Shown: piece after piece, positions 22,021-33,104 of the stretch
Layout: every line of letters starts with the position of its first letter
Position numbering within the stretch: the stretch's first letter is position 1
Source of the DNA: Eledone cirrhosa
Taxonomy: Eukaryota; Mollusca; Cephalopoda; Octopoda; Eledonidae
NCBI GenBank assembly: GCA_964016885.1
Contig: OZ024743.1
Location: forward strand, 193,702,655-193,766,654
Reading direction: 5' to 3'
Length of the DNA: 64,000 nt
Notes under the pieces: model-generated
What the model was told of the DNA's origin: nothing
The model's database searches: none
The model's input: only the letters and a program-made list of their open reading frames with translations
Program-made: the position numbers and the translations under genes

Positions 22021-22660
22021 GGAGCCCAGGAGTAGACCCCAATCCATGAGCTTGGCTGGTCTTGTTTGGGGATCAGAGTCACTCCGAGAGATCACAGCTC
22101 CGATACTATAGACAGGTGGTTAGAATATCCCTGGAAAGAATCGCTGGACATATTTTATGGGCAAAATCAATCGGCAGGAGACCCAGGGGAAGACCCTGAG
22201 CAAGATGGTTGTGTAAGATCCATGAGCTTGGCTGGTCTTGTTTTGAGATCCAGCTGGGTCAGTTGGAGATGGTTGCTTCTGACAGAACACGCTAGAGTAT
22301 GTCTGCTCCCATGACCCTCTCAGGAATAAGTGGGCAAAGAATAGTATCCTTCTTTTTTTTTGTATAAAAAAGACAAAAAAAAGAAACAGTAGGGTGTGAT
22401 TTAACAGAGATTTGGTTAATTGTCTACTGTATCACACAGATCGATTGAAAAGTTAATCCAGGCAAGTGGGTGATATATTGAATGGTGTACACAAACATTG
22501 ATAATTAAAATGGTAGATAGTCAGCTCCTTGAGGAGCAATTAATAAACATGGGTTTCAATAAAGGTTGTAACTTTTGTATATGTTGCTAACACTGGCCCC
22601 TTTAAACAGTGTGTGTACAATTTATAAAATATATAATTACATAGAAAAATGGTCAATATG
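22021..22660 (+). pseudogene. LINE-F ORF2 C-terminus and 3' UTR, rearranged
   Basis: A short piece (22021-22075) precedes the main body ACTCCGAGAGATCACAGCTC to AGTGGGCAAAGAATAG. The 3' UTR (GTGATTTAACAGAGATTTGG to ACATAGAAAAATGG) matches the copy at 42595-43125. The coding part has stops and shifts. Confidence 0.85.
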
Positions 22661-23524
22661 TAGGTGAAATTATATTTTTATTTTCAAATGTATTTTTTGT
22701 TTGTAATTGCTTACTTTTAATAAACTGTAAATTATTACACTTAAATATAATTTTGGAAAAGAGCTCTACAAATTATAGTTTTTAGTCTATAAAGTTAAAA
22801 AGATAGAAGAAATAAAAAGTAAATAAATAAGTAAAAAATCTTCAACAACAAGATCACAATTGCTTATTTGCCACCACCCTTAGTATTATACACACCATAT
22901 ACTACTTCTTTGCCAGACAATTATGATAAATATTGGTTGTTTTGACAACTTGAAAGAAACTAGCTAGTATTAGTTACAGTCACCACTTTTGCTGGATAGA
23001 TTAGGTTCTCTTGGTTCAGTAATCTATTTCACTTGTAATGGTGATATGCTTTAGTAAATCGCAAGATATATATAACAATTGCAGATCAGACCCCCTGAAG
23101 TTCAGTGTTAAGAATTTATTAGAAGCTTTACAAATATCATTGCTGTAACCAGTTGTTAATATAAGTAAAAACATATGTCTATTTAAAATCCCATCAAAAT
23201 TTTAACAGAAAAAAATAATAAATGATCAAAAAAAAGAAAGAAAAAACAACTTTCTTTCTGGTCTATATTTTTTCTTTTATTCTCAATATAATTTTCAGGT
23301 GGCACCATAGAAGGAAAAAAAAAGAGAATATTAAAAAAAATAAAATAAAAATAAAGCCAGGTATGTTTAATAATAAAAGCAACTAGTTTTCCTTTCCTAA
23401 AGTAGGACATTTCATGATTCCATGAACTAAGTATTTTTTTCAAAGGTTGAATGCTATTTCTTAATGCCAGCTAATAGGATTAATATGCTATTTTCTAAAT
23501 AGGTGAACTTTCTATACATATGTG
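22661..23524. other. No recognisable feature, AT-rich
   Basis: No gene, SINE or inverted repeat recognised. A minus-strand frame at 23183-23443 is Phe-rich low complexity. Confidence 0.55.
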
Positions 23525-23552
23525 TGTATATATATATATATATATCGCGTTT

Positions 23553-23660
23553 ATGGTTTGGTCTTCTACAGCTGGATACCTTTATTAATGCCAACCACTT
23601 TACAGCATAGACAAAGAGCTTTTATTGTAGAACCATCATTACTAACTTACAAGATGGACT
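23553..23660 (-). mobile_element. SINE-B fragment between AT repeats
   Basis: TCTACAGCTGGATACCTTTATTAATGCC and CCACTTTACAGCATAGAC are the reverse of the 3' part. AT/CA repeats flank it (23525-23545, 23667-23712). Confidence 0.65.
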
Positions 23661-23674
23661 ATATTACACACACA

Positions 23675-23713
<39 letters not shown>

Positions 23714-23730
23714 CTCACTTCTGTTTTGCC

Positions 23731-23790
23731 AACTTAAGTAAATATGCTTCACTGATGAGATCTAACGAAACTGAAATATGTCTGTTAATT
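23731..23790 (+). ncRNA. Degraded hammerhead-like site (site A)
   Basis: The core CTGATGA (23752-23758) and GAAAC (23767-23771) are intact and GTC is at 23780-23782. Helix II is very short (one G-C pair), helix III is AC/GT, and helix I is only two pairs before a mismatch. It aligns with site B at 24225, whose stems are better but core worse. Probably an inactive relic. Confidence 0.5.
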
Positions 23791-24224
23791 TGACCAATTT
23801 GCTTTAAAAACAAGATTCAGAGTTGTGATCGTATTGTCTATATATTTCATATATTTGAATGACTTGATATAACAGGGGTATCTCTTTAGCACATTGCTTT
23901 TATATTTTAAACATCCCTGGAGGGAGTTTTTTGTCCTCTAATTGCAAGAATAATTTCAGGTAATTGAAGTTTTTCAAATCCCCCTATCACATATGTGAGA
24001 TTTTACCATATGTGTATTTATCATACAGAACAGCTCTCCTGGTATATTTTCCTGTTCAGCCTTACTTTTGAACTGAATATAAATATATCTTGCCCAAATA
24101 AACAGTCCAATGTAATATTGTAAACATTCAACTACCACAACTCTTCAAAACATGTTCTTTTTCCTCCTACACCAACAAATATATAGAGATTCTTTCATCA
24201 TTACTTTGATAAGTATGGTGAAAA
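23791..24224. other. Spacer between two hammerhead-like sites
   Basis: AT-rich; no gene seen. The core-to-core spacing of sites A and B is 483 bp. Confidence 0.5.
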
Positions 24225-24275
24225 CTATGTTTCACCAATGAGGTCAGAACAAGATCAAAATCTGTCTGGAATTGT
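24225..24275 (+). ncRNA. Degraded hammerhead-like site (site B)
   Basis: Helix I is GTTTCA (24229-24234) with TGGAAT (24267-24272). The core is CCAATGA (two changes from CTGATGA), helix II GGTC/GATC, then AAAA where GAAA is expected. Helix III is AT/GT with a two-base loop, and the expected cleavage triplet GTC ends at 24266. The stems fit well but the core is mutated, so it should be inactive. Confidence 0.5.
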
Positions 24276-24344
24276 CTCCTCTACTTGCCAATGAAAAAAA
24301 AATAATAATAAAGACAAAATTAAACATTATATAGTACAGACTTG

Positions 24345-24680
24345 GCTGTGGGGATAAGAAATTCAATTTTGAAGCCACATAGCTATGTGTACAGTTCCAC
24401 TGTGTGTTAACTTGGGGAAATGTCTTTTACTGTAGTCTTTAGTTGACCAATGCATCATCATCATCATCATCATCATATTTATGTCAACTCTTCCATGTTG
24501 GCATGGGCTGGATGAAACTTTTTGAAGAAATGTTTTATAGCCCTTCCTAACACCAACCTTCGCATGTTTTCTTAAGATATGCAAGGATATGGTGTAACCT
24601 ATTCTAAACTGGATACCCATGGTGAAATTTGGTAGATGGAAACTGCACAATGGAAGCCCATTGTGTGTGTGTATATTTAC
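24345..24680 (+). mobile_element. SINE-O split by a SINE
   Basis: The left part contains TTGGGGAAATGTCTTTTACTG and GTTGACCAATGC. The right part resumes at about 24616 with GAAATTTGGTAGATGGAAACTG and GAAGCCCATTGTGTGTGTG. Removing 24458-24615 restores the family order. Confidence 0.78.
24458..24615 (-). mobile_element. SINE-B-related 3' segment
   Basis: Begins with the reversed ATG tail, then TTCCATGTTGGCATGGGC, TTTTTGAAGAAATGTTTTA and CCCTTCCTAACACCAACC. The same subtype occurs at 24890-25060. Confidence 0.82.
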
Positions 24681-24784
24681 ATTGCTGTTTGTGTATACGT
24701 CTCATAACTTGGTGGTTTGGAAAACAGAGATTGATAAAAATAAGAACCAAATTTAAAAAAATGGAACTTGGGTTGATAAGGTTA

Positions 24785-24880
24785 AAACCATCTATTTCAA
24801 AAGATTCAAATTTAAAATTAAACCTTGCAATATAATTTTATATAAGAACCATAAGTTAAGTTACTATCTTAGTAATGAAA
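24785..24880 (+). mobile_element. MITE-P2 fragment
   Basis: TTTCAAAAGATTCAAATTTAAAATT, then ATAATTTTATATAAGAACC and TTAAGTTAC match the P2 interior weakly. Confidence 0.4.
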
Positions 24881-24889
24881 TAATTCACC

Positions 24890-25060
24890 ACCACCACCAT
24901 CATCATCATATTTGTTGAGTGTTCCATGTTGGCATGGGTTGGACAGGACTTTTTGAGGCAATATTTTACAGTTGGATGCCCTTCCTGACATTAACCATTT
25001 TAGTCACTTCTTAGAACACAAGTATGATGTATTTATTTAAAACCAGATACACATATTTTA
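24890..25060 (-). mobile_element. SINE-B-related 3' segment
   Basis: Starts with an ACC/ATC reversed tail, then GTTCCATGTTGGCATGGG, GACTTTTTGAGGC and TTGGATGCCCTTCCTGAC. Confidence 0.8.
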
Positions 25061-25543
25061 GTCTATTATTCAAAGTTCTTCATTCATTAATAATAAAGTG
25101 TGTTTCATTATAAATATGATCAGGAAAGGGTTAAAGGGTAAGTTTTAGTATTTATCAATGCTAATATTTTCAAAACAAAATAATATTAGTCATTATATGA
25201 ACCAATTAAAAGACAGGAAATAGAAACATCCACCATGGTTCTGTTTTTCTCTTCTCTGTTTCAAAGTTGTGTTTATAATGGCTAACACCACTTTTGCTAT
25301 TTAGCTTTCATAGCATCTATATTTAGCACTTGATCTAAAATAATTTTGGGGTTACAACCCCTGGAGAGAACATATGGGCATGAAAAACCAAAAGGATCAT
25401 GACTTTGACCTAGTTGGGTTATTATTTAACTTTGGTACAGAGCCAGGAGTGTTCACTTAGATTGTTTATCTAACTGTAGGCTATATCCCCTACAGAGAAC
25501 ACAGATCCCTAAAATTATTTCAAAGCTAACTATATATTATTAT
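25061..25543. other. No recognisable feature
   Basis: AT-rich, no supported feature. Confidence 0.55.
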
Positions 25544-25725
25544 ATTGGCAGTAACGGTAGAGGGTCGGACGCCATGCTTTGACGTATAGAGTTACGGCCC
25601 TTGCCATTCTGAGTTCAAATCCCGCCGAGGTTAACTTTGCCTTTCATCCTTATGGGGTTGATAAAATAAAGTACCAGTAATACACTGGGTAATTGCTGGC
25701 CTTGTGCCAAAACTAGAAACAATTA
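25544..25725 (+). mobile_element. SINE-A
   Basis: Head ATTGGCAGTAACGGTAGAGG (A-box region), B box GAGTTCAAATCCCGCC, body CTTTGCCTTTCATCC and GATAAAATAAAGTACCAGTA, and 3' end TGCCAAAACTAGAAACAATTA. Essentially complete. Confidence 0.92.
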
Positions 25726-25858
25726 TATAGAACTCATAGAATCTATGGTGGGTTATATTGTTTTTACATTGCTTTTTAAAATTATATTTTGATTAATGAC
25801 AATACTAATAATGACTTTGATTTGTTTTTTCTTTCTAATTTGCTAATAATAACAATTG

Positions 25859-26035
25859 TTTCTACTTTAGGCACAAGGCCAACAATTTGGTGGGAGGGGA
25901 AAGTCAGTTAAATCGATCCAGTGTGTTACTGGTATTCTATTTTATTGATAAATAAAGCACCAGTAATGTACTGGGGTCAATTTAATTGACTTTCCACTCC
26001 ACAAATCAAACTATTATTATTATTGTACCTAAATC
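25859..26035. mobile_element. Two SINE-A 3' ends in inverted orientation
   Basis: 25859-25950 is a minus-strand 3' half (GCACAAGGCCAACAATTTGG). 25955-26035 is a plus-strand 3' half (AAAGCACCAGTAATGTACTG, TTTAATTGACTTTCC). Together they form a loose inverted repeat. Confidence 0.75.
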
Positions 26036-26066
26036 AAACTATTATTATTATTATTATTATCACCGA

Positions 26067-26282
26067 GGGCGGTGGATTGGCGGAAACGGTAGAGTGTCGG
26101 ACAACAAGTTTTGCACCATAAAGTTACGGCCCTTTACATTCTGAGTACAAATTCTGCCGAGGTTAGCTTTACCTTTCATTCTTATGGAGTCGATAAATAA
26201 ACACCAGTAATGTACTGGGTTGATTTAATCAACTTTCCCCTCCTCAAAAATTGTTGGCCTTTTGCCTAAATCAGAAACCATT
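26067..26282 (+). mobile_element. SINE-A, long subtype
   Basis: GGGCGGTGGATTGGCGGAAAC head, GAGTACAAATTCTGCC B box with one change, and the GATTTAATCAACTTTCCCC block found only in the long subtype. 3' end CTAAATCAGAAACC. Confidence 0.9.
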
Positions 26283-26839
26283 ATCATTATTAATATTATC
26301 ACTGTCATTAATCAAAATGTAATTAAAATAATAATAATAACAATGATACTGTTCACTGAACGCATAATAGAAGCAACATTAACCATGCGCAACATTATGT
26401 CGCCAAAGAATACATTAAATATCAGAAATATGTTATAATTGATATTGCTGTTTAGGGCAGAATTAATGAAAGGGAATTCCAGTAATGACCATCCCTCCCT
26501 TTATTTAAAGGATACTGGGTAGGAAGGGGGATCTAGGGCTACATTATTGAGTATAATCACTCTTTTTTAAAAAGACAGTGGGAGGTGTAAATCTGAAGGG
26601 AGATTTGGATTTGGCTGCAATTTTTAGCAGTAATGTATGATACAGGTCCACTAATAAAACAACCAATTTTAAAGGGGTTTCTATTTAAATCAAAACCTTA
26701 CAACAACTTTCTGTTTGTTAGCCTGAGGTGTATAAACCAAAATACTCTGACTGGAAAACATGTGCATGTATGCATTGATGTTCTCTCTTTTTCACTCACT
26801 GCTTCAGTCTCTTTCACCCCCCCCCCTTCTCATTATAGG
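26283..26839. other. No clear feature
   Basis: AT-rich. 26625-26735 may be a worn MITE-P2 fragment (AAAGGGGTTTCTATTTAAAT). A C run lies at 26818-26826. Confidence 0.45.
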
Positions 26840-26960
26840 CACATGCCGGCCGCCCCACAGTCCAGAGGACAGAATAGAGAGAGTATTTCCTTCGGAGGAT
26901 GGTGAGGGAGATGCATTGGAAGAGCCATTCCAACTATGAGGCTCACACCTGTTAGTAGCC
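26840..26960 (+). mobile_element. SINE-M fragment
   Basis: GGCACATGCCGGCCGCCCCAC, then AGGATGGTGAGGGAGATGC and TTGGAAGAGCCATTCC. It is shared with 49545-49665 (minus). Confidence 0.6.
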
Positions 26961-26989
26961 AACTGAAAGGGTGTTTGGAACACAAGAAA

Positions 26990-27110
26990 AAGTGTTCTTA
27001 CATAAAATTAAGATGAAATGTTTTAAAATAATAAACACTAAATTATAGTTATATGTCATAAAACCATGGATGGTTTGAGGTGAGTTGGTATTAAAAGGAT
27101 AAAGATGATC
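26990..27110 (-). mobile_element. MITE-P2 5' part
   Basis: TTACATAAAATTAAGATG and GGTTTGAGGTGAGTTGGTATTAAAAGG are the reverse of the P2 left end. Confidence 0.55.
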
Positions 27111-27133
27111 TACTACATAAAGACAATGCTTAA

Positions 27134-27351
27134 CACTTAAGCATTTACATTACTCTATATTTACTATTATATTTTCATGGTAAAGGCTTTACCTCACATA
27201 ATTATTTCACATAATATCGAATCTATGAGATTTTGATATTATTTATTTTGAGAATACCTTAACATCAATACAAGTGGCCAGTTACAGCCGGTTTGAATGG
27301 AAAGAGGTGAGAGAATTCTGGCTGGATATGGCCTGTTTAAATGCTAAAGGG
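27134..27351 (-). mobile_element. MITE-P1, minus orientation
   Basis: TTAA flanks at 27130-27133 and 27352-27355; the right end AATGCTAAAGGG is perfect, the left end ACTTAAGCATTTA has changes. A 15-bp duplication lies around TCACATAATTATTTCACATA. Confidence 0.88.
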
Positions 27352-27355
27352 TTAA

Positions 27356-27860
27356 TCACAGTTAGTTCTAGTTTAGAAGATAGGTATAGCAGCAAGAAAA
27401 TTAAAATAATTGAATGTCTAAAAGTAATCACAGACTTCGATAGTTTGGATATTCCACATGATTTCTTATATCACATTTTTATAATGAACATTGCATATAT
27501 ATACATTTAAAAAAAACATTCTTGTATACTTAGTCATTATTTTAAATCTTTTAAATCACCAAAACAAGGATGACAGCCATTTTTGTTTTCCTTTACAATC
27601 TTAGCCAACGTGACGCTGGCTGAAGTTATCTTTATGAGCTACATTATGACAGAAACCATAAGACCCGCTAAAAAAAAAATCATGGAATCAAAGAAATTTT
27701 TATAGCAATTTGAAAATCTCAAAATAGTTGCAAATTCTGTGAGTGAAATTTTATAGAACACCTGAAATGATTCTTTGACAATTTTTTTAAAAATCAAGAT
27801 TATATAAAATACTAAAAGCCTATTTTCTATTGAGTACGTAAAATTGATTTCTGTAATTTG

Positions 27861-27892
<32 letters not shown>

Positions 27893-28264
27893 ATATAATA
27901 AATAAAATAAAATGAAATAAACAAAAATATAAAATAAAATCACAGATTTGCTTTTGCCTATCTCTCTACTCACAATTTTCACCATATCCTGTTTTTAAAT
28001 TCATTTTATTGAAGATTGAAAGATTCTGTATCATCGAAGTGTTGCTTTTGAATGAAATGACTGTAGATGTATTTGATAAGATATAGGAACCAACAGAAAT
28101 GATATTTGAAAGAATCTCAGATGATGGAAAATAAAGGAATTAAGATCAGAGAAGGATTTATGGATTCAAGGTTTGATAATTTGGGAAAGATCTACAATAT
28201 TTTGCTTAAATCCAAGCTTTACAAGCCACAGCAACAGCAACAACAACAACTGACTTTTTAAGAT
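27356..28264. other. No recognisable feature; poly-A tract
   Basis: AT-rich, with an A run at 27861-27890 and (CAA)n at about 28230. No gene or SINE head next to the A run. Confidence 0.55.
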
Positions 28265-28445
28265 TATTTCCCTGCTGAAGCCCTGTGAGTCCCATGATAA
28301 GTTTTAAACTCATCGTGGGTTTATTTTTGAGGAAATGTTTTAGAGCTGGATGACCTTCTTGGCACCAACCCTTTTAATCCCCTCCAATGACACAGATGCC
28401 ATATGGTGCACTTATTCTAAATTGGATACATTAAGGCAATAAATG
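28265..28445 (-). mobile_element. SINE-B-related 3' segment
   Basis: TTTTTGAGGAAATGTTTTAG, AGCTGGATGACCTTCTTGG and TTATTCTAAATTGGATACA follow the order seen at 24458-24615. Confidence 0.65.
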
Positions 28446-28539
28446 TGTAAGTCTCTATAAAACTGTTAACGGAAACAACATTAAAAAAAATATTAATAAA
28501 AAAAAAGGGTGAAGAGGACCCTTCAGCCATGCCATGGTA

Positions 28540-28880
28540 TAGGAATCACTCTAGTGTTGGTCATCTAAATAAATTCGCCCAGGACATCCTGTAAAGTGGT
28601 TGTTGTTGATAGGATGAACATCCAGCTATAGTATGCTTGCCAAACGAAGGGTTGGGAGGACACTTCAGTTGTGTCAAATACATGACAACCTCTCCTGTGC
28701 ACTCGGTAGAAGGTGGAATGTGAGACTGTACATAGGTAAGCAGGATAACAGACTCCTAGCCTTACTGAGAGGACAGTAGCCCTGCTTCAGTAGTGACTTG
28801 GTCTATGTAGACCTGTCCAACTCATGCAAGCAGAGAAAGTAGACGTTAAAATGATGTTAATGATGACGATGATGATGATT
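28540..28880 (+). mobile_element. SINE-B-related element
   Basis: AAAGTGGTTGTTGTTGATAGG, ATCCAGCTATAG, GTCAAATACATGACAACC and CCAACTCATGCAAGCAGAG lead to an (ATG)n tail. The insert between the middle and tail is longer than in the full-length copy. Confidence 0.7.
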
Positions 28881-29164
28881 GAATGTGTATTGAATGATTA
28901 TATTTTTAAAAACAGAAAGCAACAAACTGAAATTACTCATGTGACACCAAATCAAAATAACTATCTTCTGGATACTCAATTTTTGAAATCTTTGTTGTAT
29001 GACACATTTGAGTTTGCATCCAATTAATTAAAAATAAAATAAAATAAAATAAACACTGAGAAGTGAAAAATGTGAGAGTTGAAATTAGATAATGGTTGCA
29101 AGTATGGTAAGGAGGGCATGAATTAAATTAGACAGATTTATCATATCCTCACTTCAGCCAGTAT

Positions 29165-29165
<1 letters not shown>

Positions 29166-29226
<61 letters not shown>

Positions 29227-29250
29227 CTTATATATGTGTGTGTATGTATA
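29166..29250. repeat. (AT)n microsatellite
   Basis: TA repeat of about 60 bp with TATG/TGTG edges. Confidence 0.95.
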
Positions 29251-29398
29251 TAAATGTATTTTATAATTCATTGTCACTAATAAATAACATTGTTCCATTG
29301 GATGAACACAACTGACATGTGACATAAATTAGTCATGAACTAAAAGCATACATACTAAATGCATTAGAGCAAAGAGAATAATTAGTTTTCTTTACCTA

Positions 29399-29465
29399 CA
29401 CACATAGATACAACACCACACACATACAACACCACACACGCACACAACACCACACACATACAACA

Positions 29466-29505
<40 letters not shown>
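29399..29505. repeat. (CA)n with ACACCACAC higher-order repeat
   Basis: ACAACACCACACAC-type units repeat about four times before a pure CA tract. Confidence 0.93.
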
Positions 29506-29506
<1 letters not shown>

Positions 29507-29559
29507 TCTTGTAGGCAAAACATTATATAGCCAAAAAGAAAAATTATATCTATCACCAT

Positions 29560-29705
29560 CTCTTTCTTGTTGGAAGAACTCAGCTAAGTTCAGACATGGA
29601 GAGGAATGGGCTCTGCCAGGTTTAAATGTCCATGACAACTAGGGCCATGCATCACTATGGTACCCCTATGCCCCGATAAGGAGTTAAGACCTCATGGCAG
29701 TAAAA
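29560..29705 (-). repeat. rep-C dispersed repeat
   Basis: The minus-strand reading contains GGCAGAGCCCATTCCTCTCC and GAGTTCTTCC, as in the copies at 33771 and 34905. Identity of the family is unknown. Confidence 0.6.
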
Positions 29706-30433
29706 AATAAAGGACTCTTTCAAAAGACTTTTTTTTTAAAAATAAATAAAAAGAAATGGTATGATAGCAAACTTTTGCTTGAATAATTGAGTTCTTGAAT
29801 TTTACTATATATTGATATGATGAAAAAAAAAAAAACACTAATGATAAAGTATTTGGTAATGAAGCTTTCAGCTATTTCTATCAATGTGCTTTCTTGTTTC
29901 CCAGTGACTCTTCTAATACAAGATATTTCAACACATTAAAAAATAATAAAATAAAGATATGGCATTTATTTTTGTATTTTTGTATATTTCCCCTTTCAGA
30001 GTGGAGATAAAAAAAGAAACCTTTTGAGAAAGATCATAAATAATTCTTTATATTTAATGATAATATTCGAAACCAATATTCCAGTATTAATTATATACGA
30101 GATAAACCTATATTCTTTTCTATGCAGCAAATAATTAAAGAAGGCACCAGTATAAGTCATTTGACAAAAATGGAGAAAGCTTCTTTAATTTTCTAAATTG
30201 AGACTCTTTCATTGAAAAGTAGATGGACAAAATAAATAAAAAATATCTTCATGAAAATATCAATAGAAAAAATATATATTACAAAAGTTCATTACAGAAT
30301 CAATTTACTTTATTTTATTTGTATTTGCCAACAAATTCAATATTTGTTATTATAATTGTCAATGTGACAAGTACAACCAGTGTTGAAATCAACTACAGAA
30401 AAAATACTTTTTCTTGACTTCTTTAACACTTAA
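29706..30433. other. No recognisable feature
   Basis: AT-rich, no supported feature. Confidence 0.55.
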
Positions 30434-30640
30434 CCCTTTAGCATTTAAACCGGTCGTATCTGGCCAGAATTCTTTTACTTCTTTCTGTTTAACCTAGCCA
30501 TAACAAGCCACTCATACTGATGTTAAGGTATAGTTCTCAAAATAAATAACATCAAAATCTCATAGATTCGATATTATGTGAGTAAAGCCTTTACTGCAAA
30601 AATATAATAGTATATATAAAGTAATGTAAATGCTAAAGGG
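30434..30640 (+). mobile_element. MITE-P1 sharing a TTAA with MITE-P2
   Basis: Ends CCCTTTAGCATTTA and TAAATGCTAAAGGG are perfect inverted repeats. TTAA at 30430-30433 and 30641-30644. The right TTAA is also the left TTAA of the next element. Confidence 0.93.
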
Positions 30641-30785
30641 TTAACCCTTTTGATACTAAACTCCCTGAAACTGTCCTTGGTTCTAGGATACAAATTTGTT
30701 TGTTTGAAAGTGTTCATATTCAAATTAAAATCTTCCATTTAATTTTATGTAAGAAAAATTTAAGTTCCAAACAGCAGCAAAAATA

Positions 30786-30987
30786 ATGGTTTTTTAAAGG
30801 CCAACAATTTTTGGGGAGGGAAAGTCGATTAAATCAACCCCTGTGTGTGACTGGTACTTTATTTTATCGACCCTGTAAGGATGAAAGGCAAAGCTAACCT
30901 TGGCTGGATTTGAACTCAGAATGTAAAGGCTATAACTCTATGCACGGTGTCTGATATTCAACCGATTCTGCCAATCCATCGCCCTTA
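30786..30987 (-). mobile_element. SINE-A with TSD
   Basis: Flanked by AACAGCAGCAAAAATA and AATAGCAGCAAAATAA, an imperfect 13-16 bp target duplication. Full SINE-A body with the long-subtype GTCGATTAAATCAACCCC block. Confidence 0.85.
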
Positions 30988-31089
30988 AATAGCAGCAAAA
31001 TAAAGGGAATTATTTTATCTAATCTCTCCAAATTCTTGATTAATTCAAAATTAATTGAAAATTATAGGCAGTGTCTTTCATTGGAAATA

Positions 31090-31215
31090 TTGTTTCTAAT
31101 TTTGGCATAAAGCTAGTTAATTTCAGGGAGGGGAATGTTGATTAAATTGACCCCAGTACTTGACATGTGCTACATCTTATTGACCCTGGAAGGACGAAAG
31201 GCAAAGTTGACATAG
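31090..31215 (-). mobile_element. SINE-A fragment
   Basis: TTTCTAATTTTGGCATAAAG to GAAAGGCAAAGTTGAC. The head is missing. Confidence 0.75.
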
Positions 31216-31394
31216 GAATATAGCAACAGAAGGGTTAATATTTTGTACCACATGAGGCTGTATTAACAAGACATTCTTAAATTTGAAATCAGACATTTTA
31301 TATTTAATAATAAGGGAGTTTACTGATACTTATAATAAGGGAATTTACTTCTACAACTTTTTAGCTGCATTTAGAGTGATCTCCAAGTACAAAA

Positions 31395-31530
31395 CAGCAA
31401 TGACTGCATCACATTAGAAATGAAAGACTTTACTCTCAAATTGCAAATGCTTATTCAAAACAATCTGGCCACTAGTAAAGATGCTATAAACAATTGAACT
31501 AACAATCCTGTTTTTAGATATTTTCTGCTA
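31395..31530 (+). repeat. rep-K dispersed repeat
   Basis: ATGACTGCATCACATTAGAA, ACAATCTGGCCACTAG and TAAAGATGCTATAAACA match the triplicated block at 51263 and the minus copies at 53190 and 56690. Confidence 0.7.
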
Positions 31531-31792
31531 AATCATAACAGGATGTTAAGAGATAATGTTACACTACAATTGATATATATATATATATCTTACAGGACTT
31601 GGAGAGGAATGTATTTTGTCACATATATATTCTCTGCCACATATATATTATTCTACAAAACAATAACCAGAGAAATAAAATAAGGCAATAAAGTATTATT
31701 TCTACCTCCCCAACAAAAACAGAATATGGAGTAATATAATATTAATAACATTCTAGCAATAAAAATATATAACAATCCAGCAACTTAAAATA

Positions 31793-32003
31793 TTGGTTTC
31801 TGATTTAGGCACAAGGCCAATCATTTTGGGTGAGGGGAAAATCGATTAAATCAACCCGAGTACATTACTGGTACTTTATTTTATCAACCTCGTAAGGATG
31901 AAAGGCAAAGCTAACCTTGGTGGGATTTGAACTCAGAAAGTAAAGAGCCATAACGAAATGTTGCGAAACGTTTTGTCTGACACTCTAACGATTCTGCCAA
32001 TCC
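31793..32003 (-). mobile_element. SINE-A, long subtype
   Basis: Complete minus copy from GGTTTCTGATTTAGGCACAA to ATTCTGCCAATCC. Confidence 0.9.
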
Positions 32004-32012
32004 AAATAACAA

Positions 32013-32178
32013 TAATTGTTTCTACTTTTGGCACAAGGCCAGCAATTACCCAGTGCATTACTGGTACTTTATTTTATCGACCCCGTAAGGATGAAAAGCA
32101 AAGTCAACCTTGGTGGGATTTGGACTCAGATTGTAAAGGGACGTAACTATGCTGGAAAGCATGGCATCCGATAACAAT
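32013..32178 (-). mobile_element. SINE-A, short subtype
   Basis: ATTGTTTCTACTTTTGGCAC to GGCATCCGATAAC. The head end is truncated. Adjacent to the previous copy in the same orientation. Confidence 0.9.
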
Positions 32179-33104
32179 AATAATAATATACTAGCAATAG
32201 AAAAATAAAACCACAATGCAAAGTATTTACAGAGTAAGATTTGTCTGTTTTATTCTTAAGAAATCTAATACAGAAAAAGGAAAACAAAACAAAAAGATAA
32301 TGCTGGCAGAAACCAAATTTTGAAAATATGCAGCAGACAATTTAGGTAATTTTGCATTGTTTATGAAAAGACTAACATTACTAACCACCAAATAAGAATA
32401 AAATTACCAAAGTACTAATAAGTGTATAGAGATTATCTGTTACTACTTCAGGTCAATATACTATTTTGATATCAGATAAGTGGTAATAGTTTGAAGGTTA
32501 TTATGAAATGAAATGATGAAATGGGTGTGATGGAAAGAATTTAGACAAGAAAAGATTTTGAATAAAGAACAAAACAAAGAGAAAAAAATGTTCATAGTTC
32601 ATAAGGAATATCATTTCTACTATTGTTGAGTAATCTGAAGCTGGCATTTTATGTAGAGGAGTGAGAACAGATGTTCTTAAGATGGATTCCTGTTGATGTT
32701 TCTTTACTGTATGAAGAAGACAAATCAACAGATTTATGTACTCAAATAGTCTAGCCATGACAAAAACAACAGTGAAGAGAAGGATTAATTACCACGATCA
32801 GAGAAGGAGGGTGCAGCTAAATATTTTAAAATATAGCTGTCTGGTGTGAGGAAGATACTTGATTGGCAAAGATTATTTTCTTTTTAACTGCAGTATAATG
32901 TTTTTATGTTCTAACGTATCTTTATGAACATATTATTTACAAACAGAAACTTATTATGGTTGATGAAAAAATACCAAATTTATTTCAAGAAAGAAATAAA
33001 AGTAAATATAACCCACTTAAAAAATGTTGACTGGGGATGGAAACATTTTTTTTTTACTTTATTGATATTATGTAATTGAAGTATAAGAAGAATTTTCGCC
33101 AGCT
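32179..33104. other. No recognisable feature
   Basis: AT-rich. A minus frame of 85 codons at 32501-32758 has no recognisable motif and no supporting context. Confidence 0.5.

Larger units (their letters stand above)
30645..31234 (+). mobile_element. MITE-P2 with nested SINEs
   Basis: Starts CCCTTTTGATACTAAACTCC right after TTAA and ends ACAGAAGGG before TTAA (31235-31238). The P2 interior (GGTTCTAGGATACAAATTTG, TTTAATTTTATGTAAG, GGCAGTGTCTTTCATTGGAA) is broken by SINE-A copies at 30786 and 31090. Confidence 0.88.

Noticed and set aside
32501..32758. 85-codon minus-strand open frame
   Set aside because: AT-rich region, no motif, no neighbouring exon or promoter evidence.
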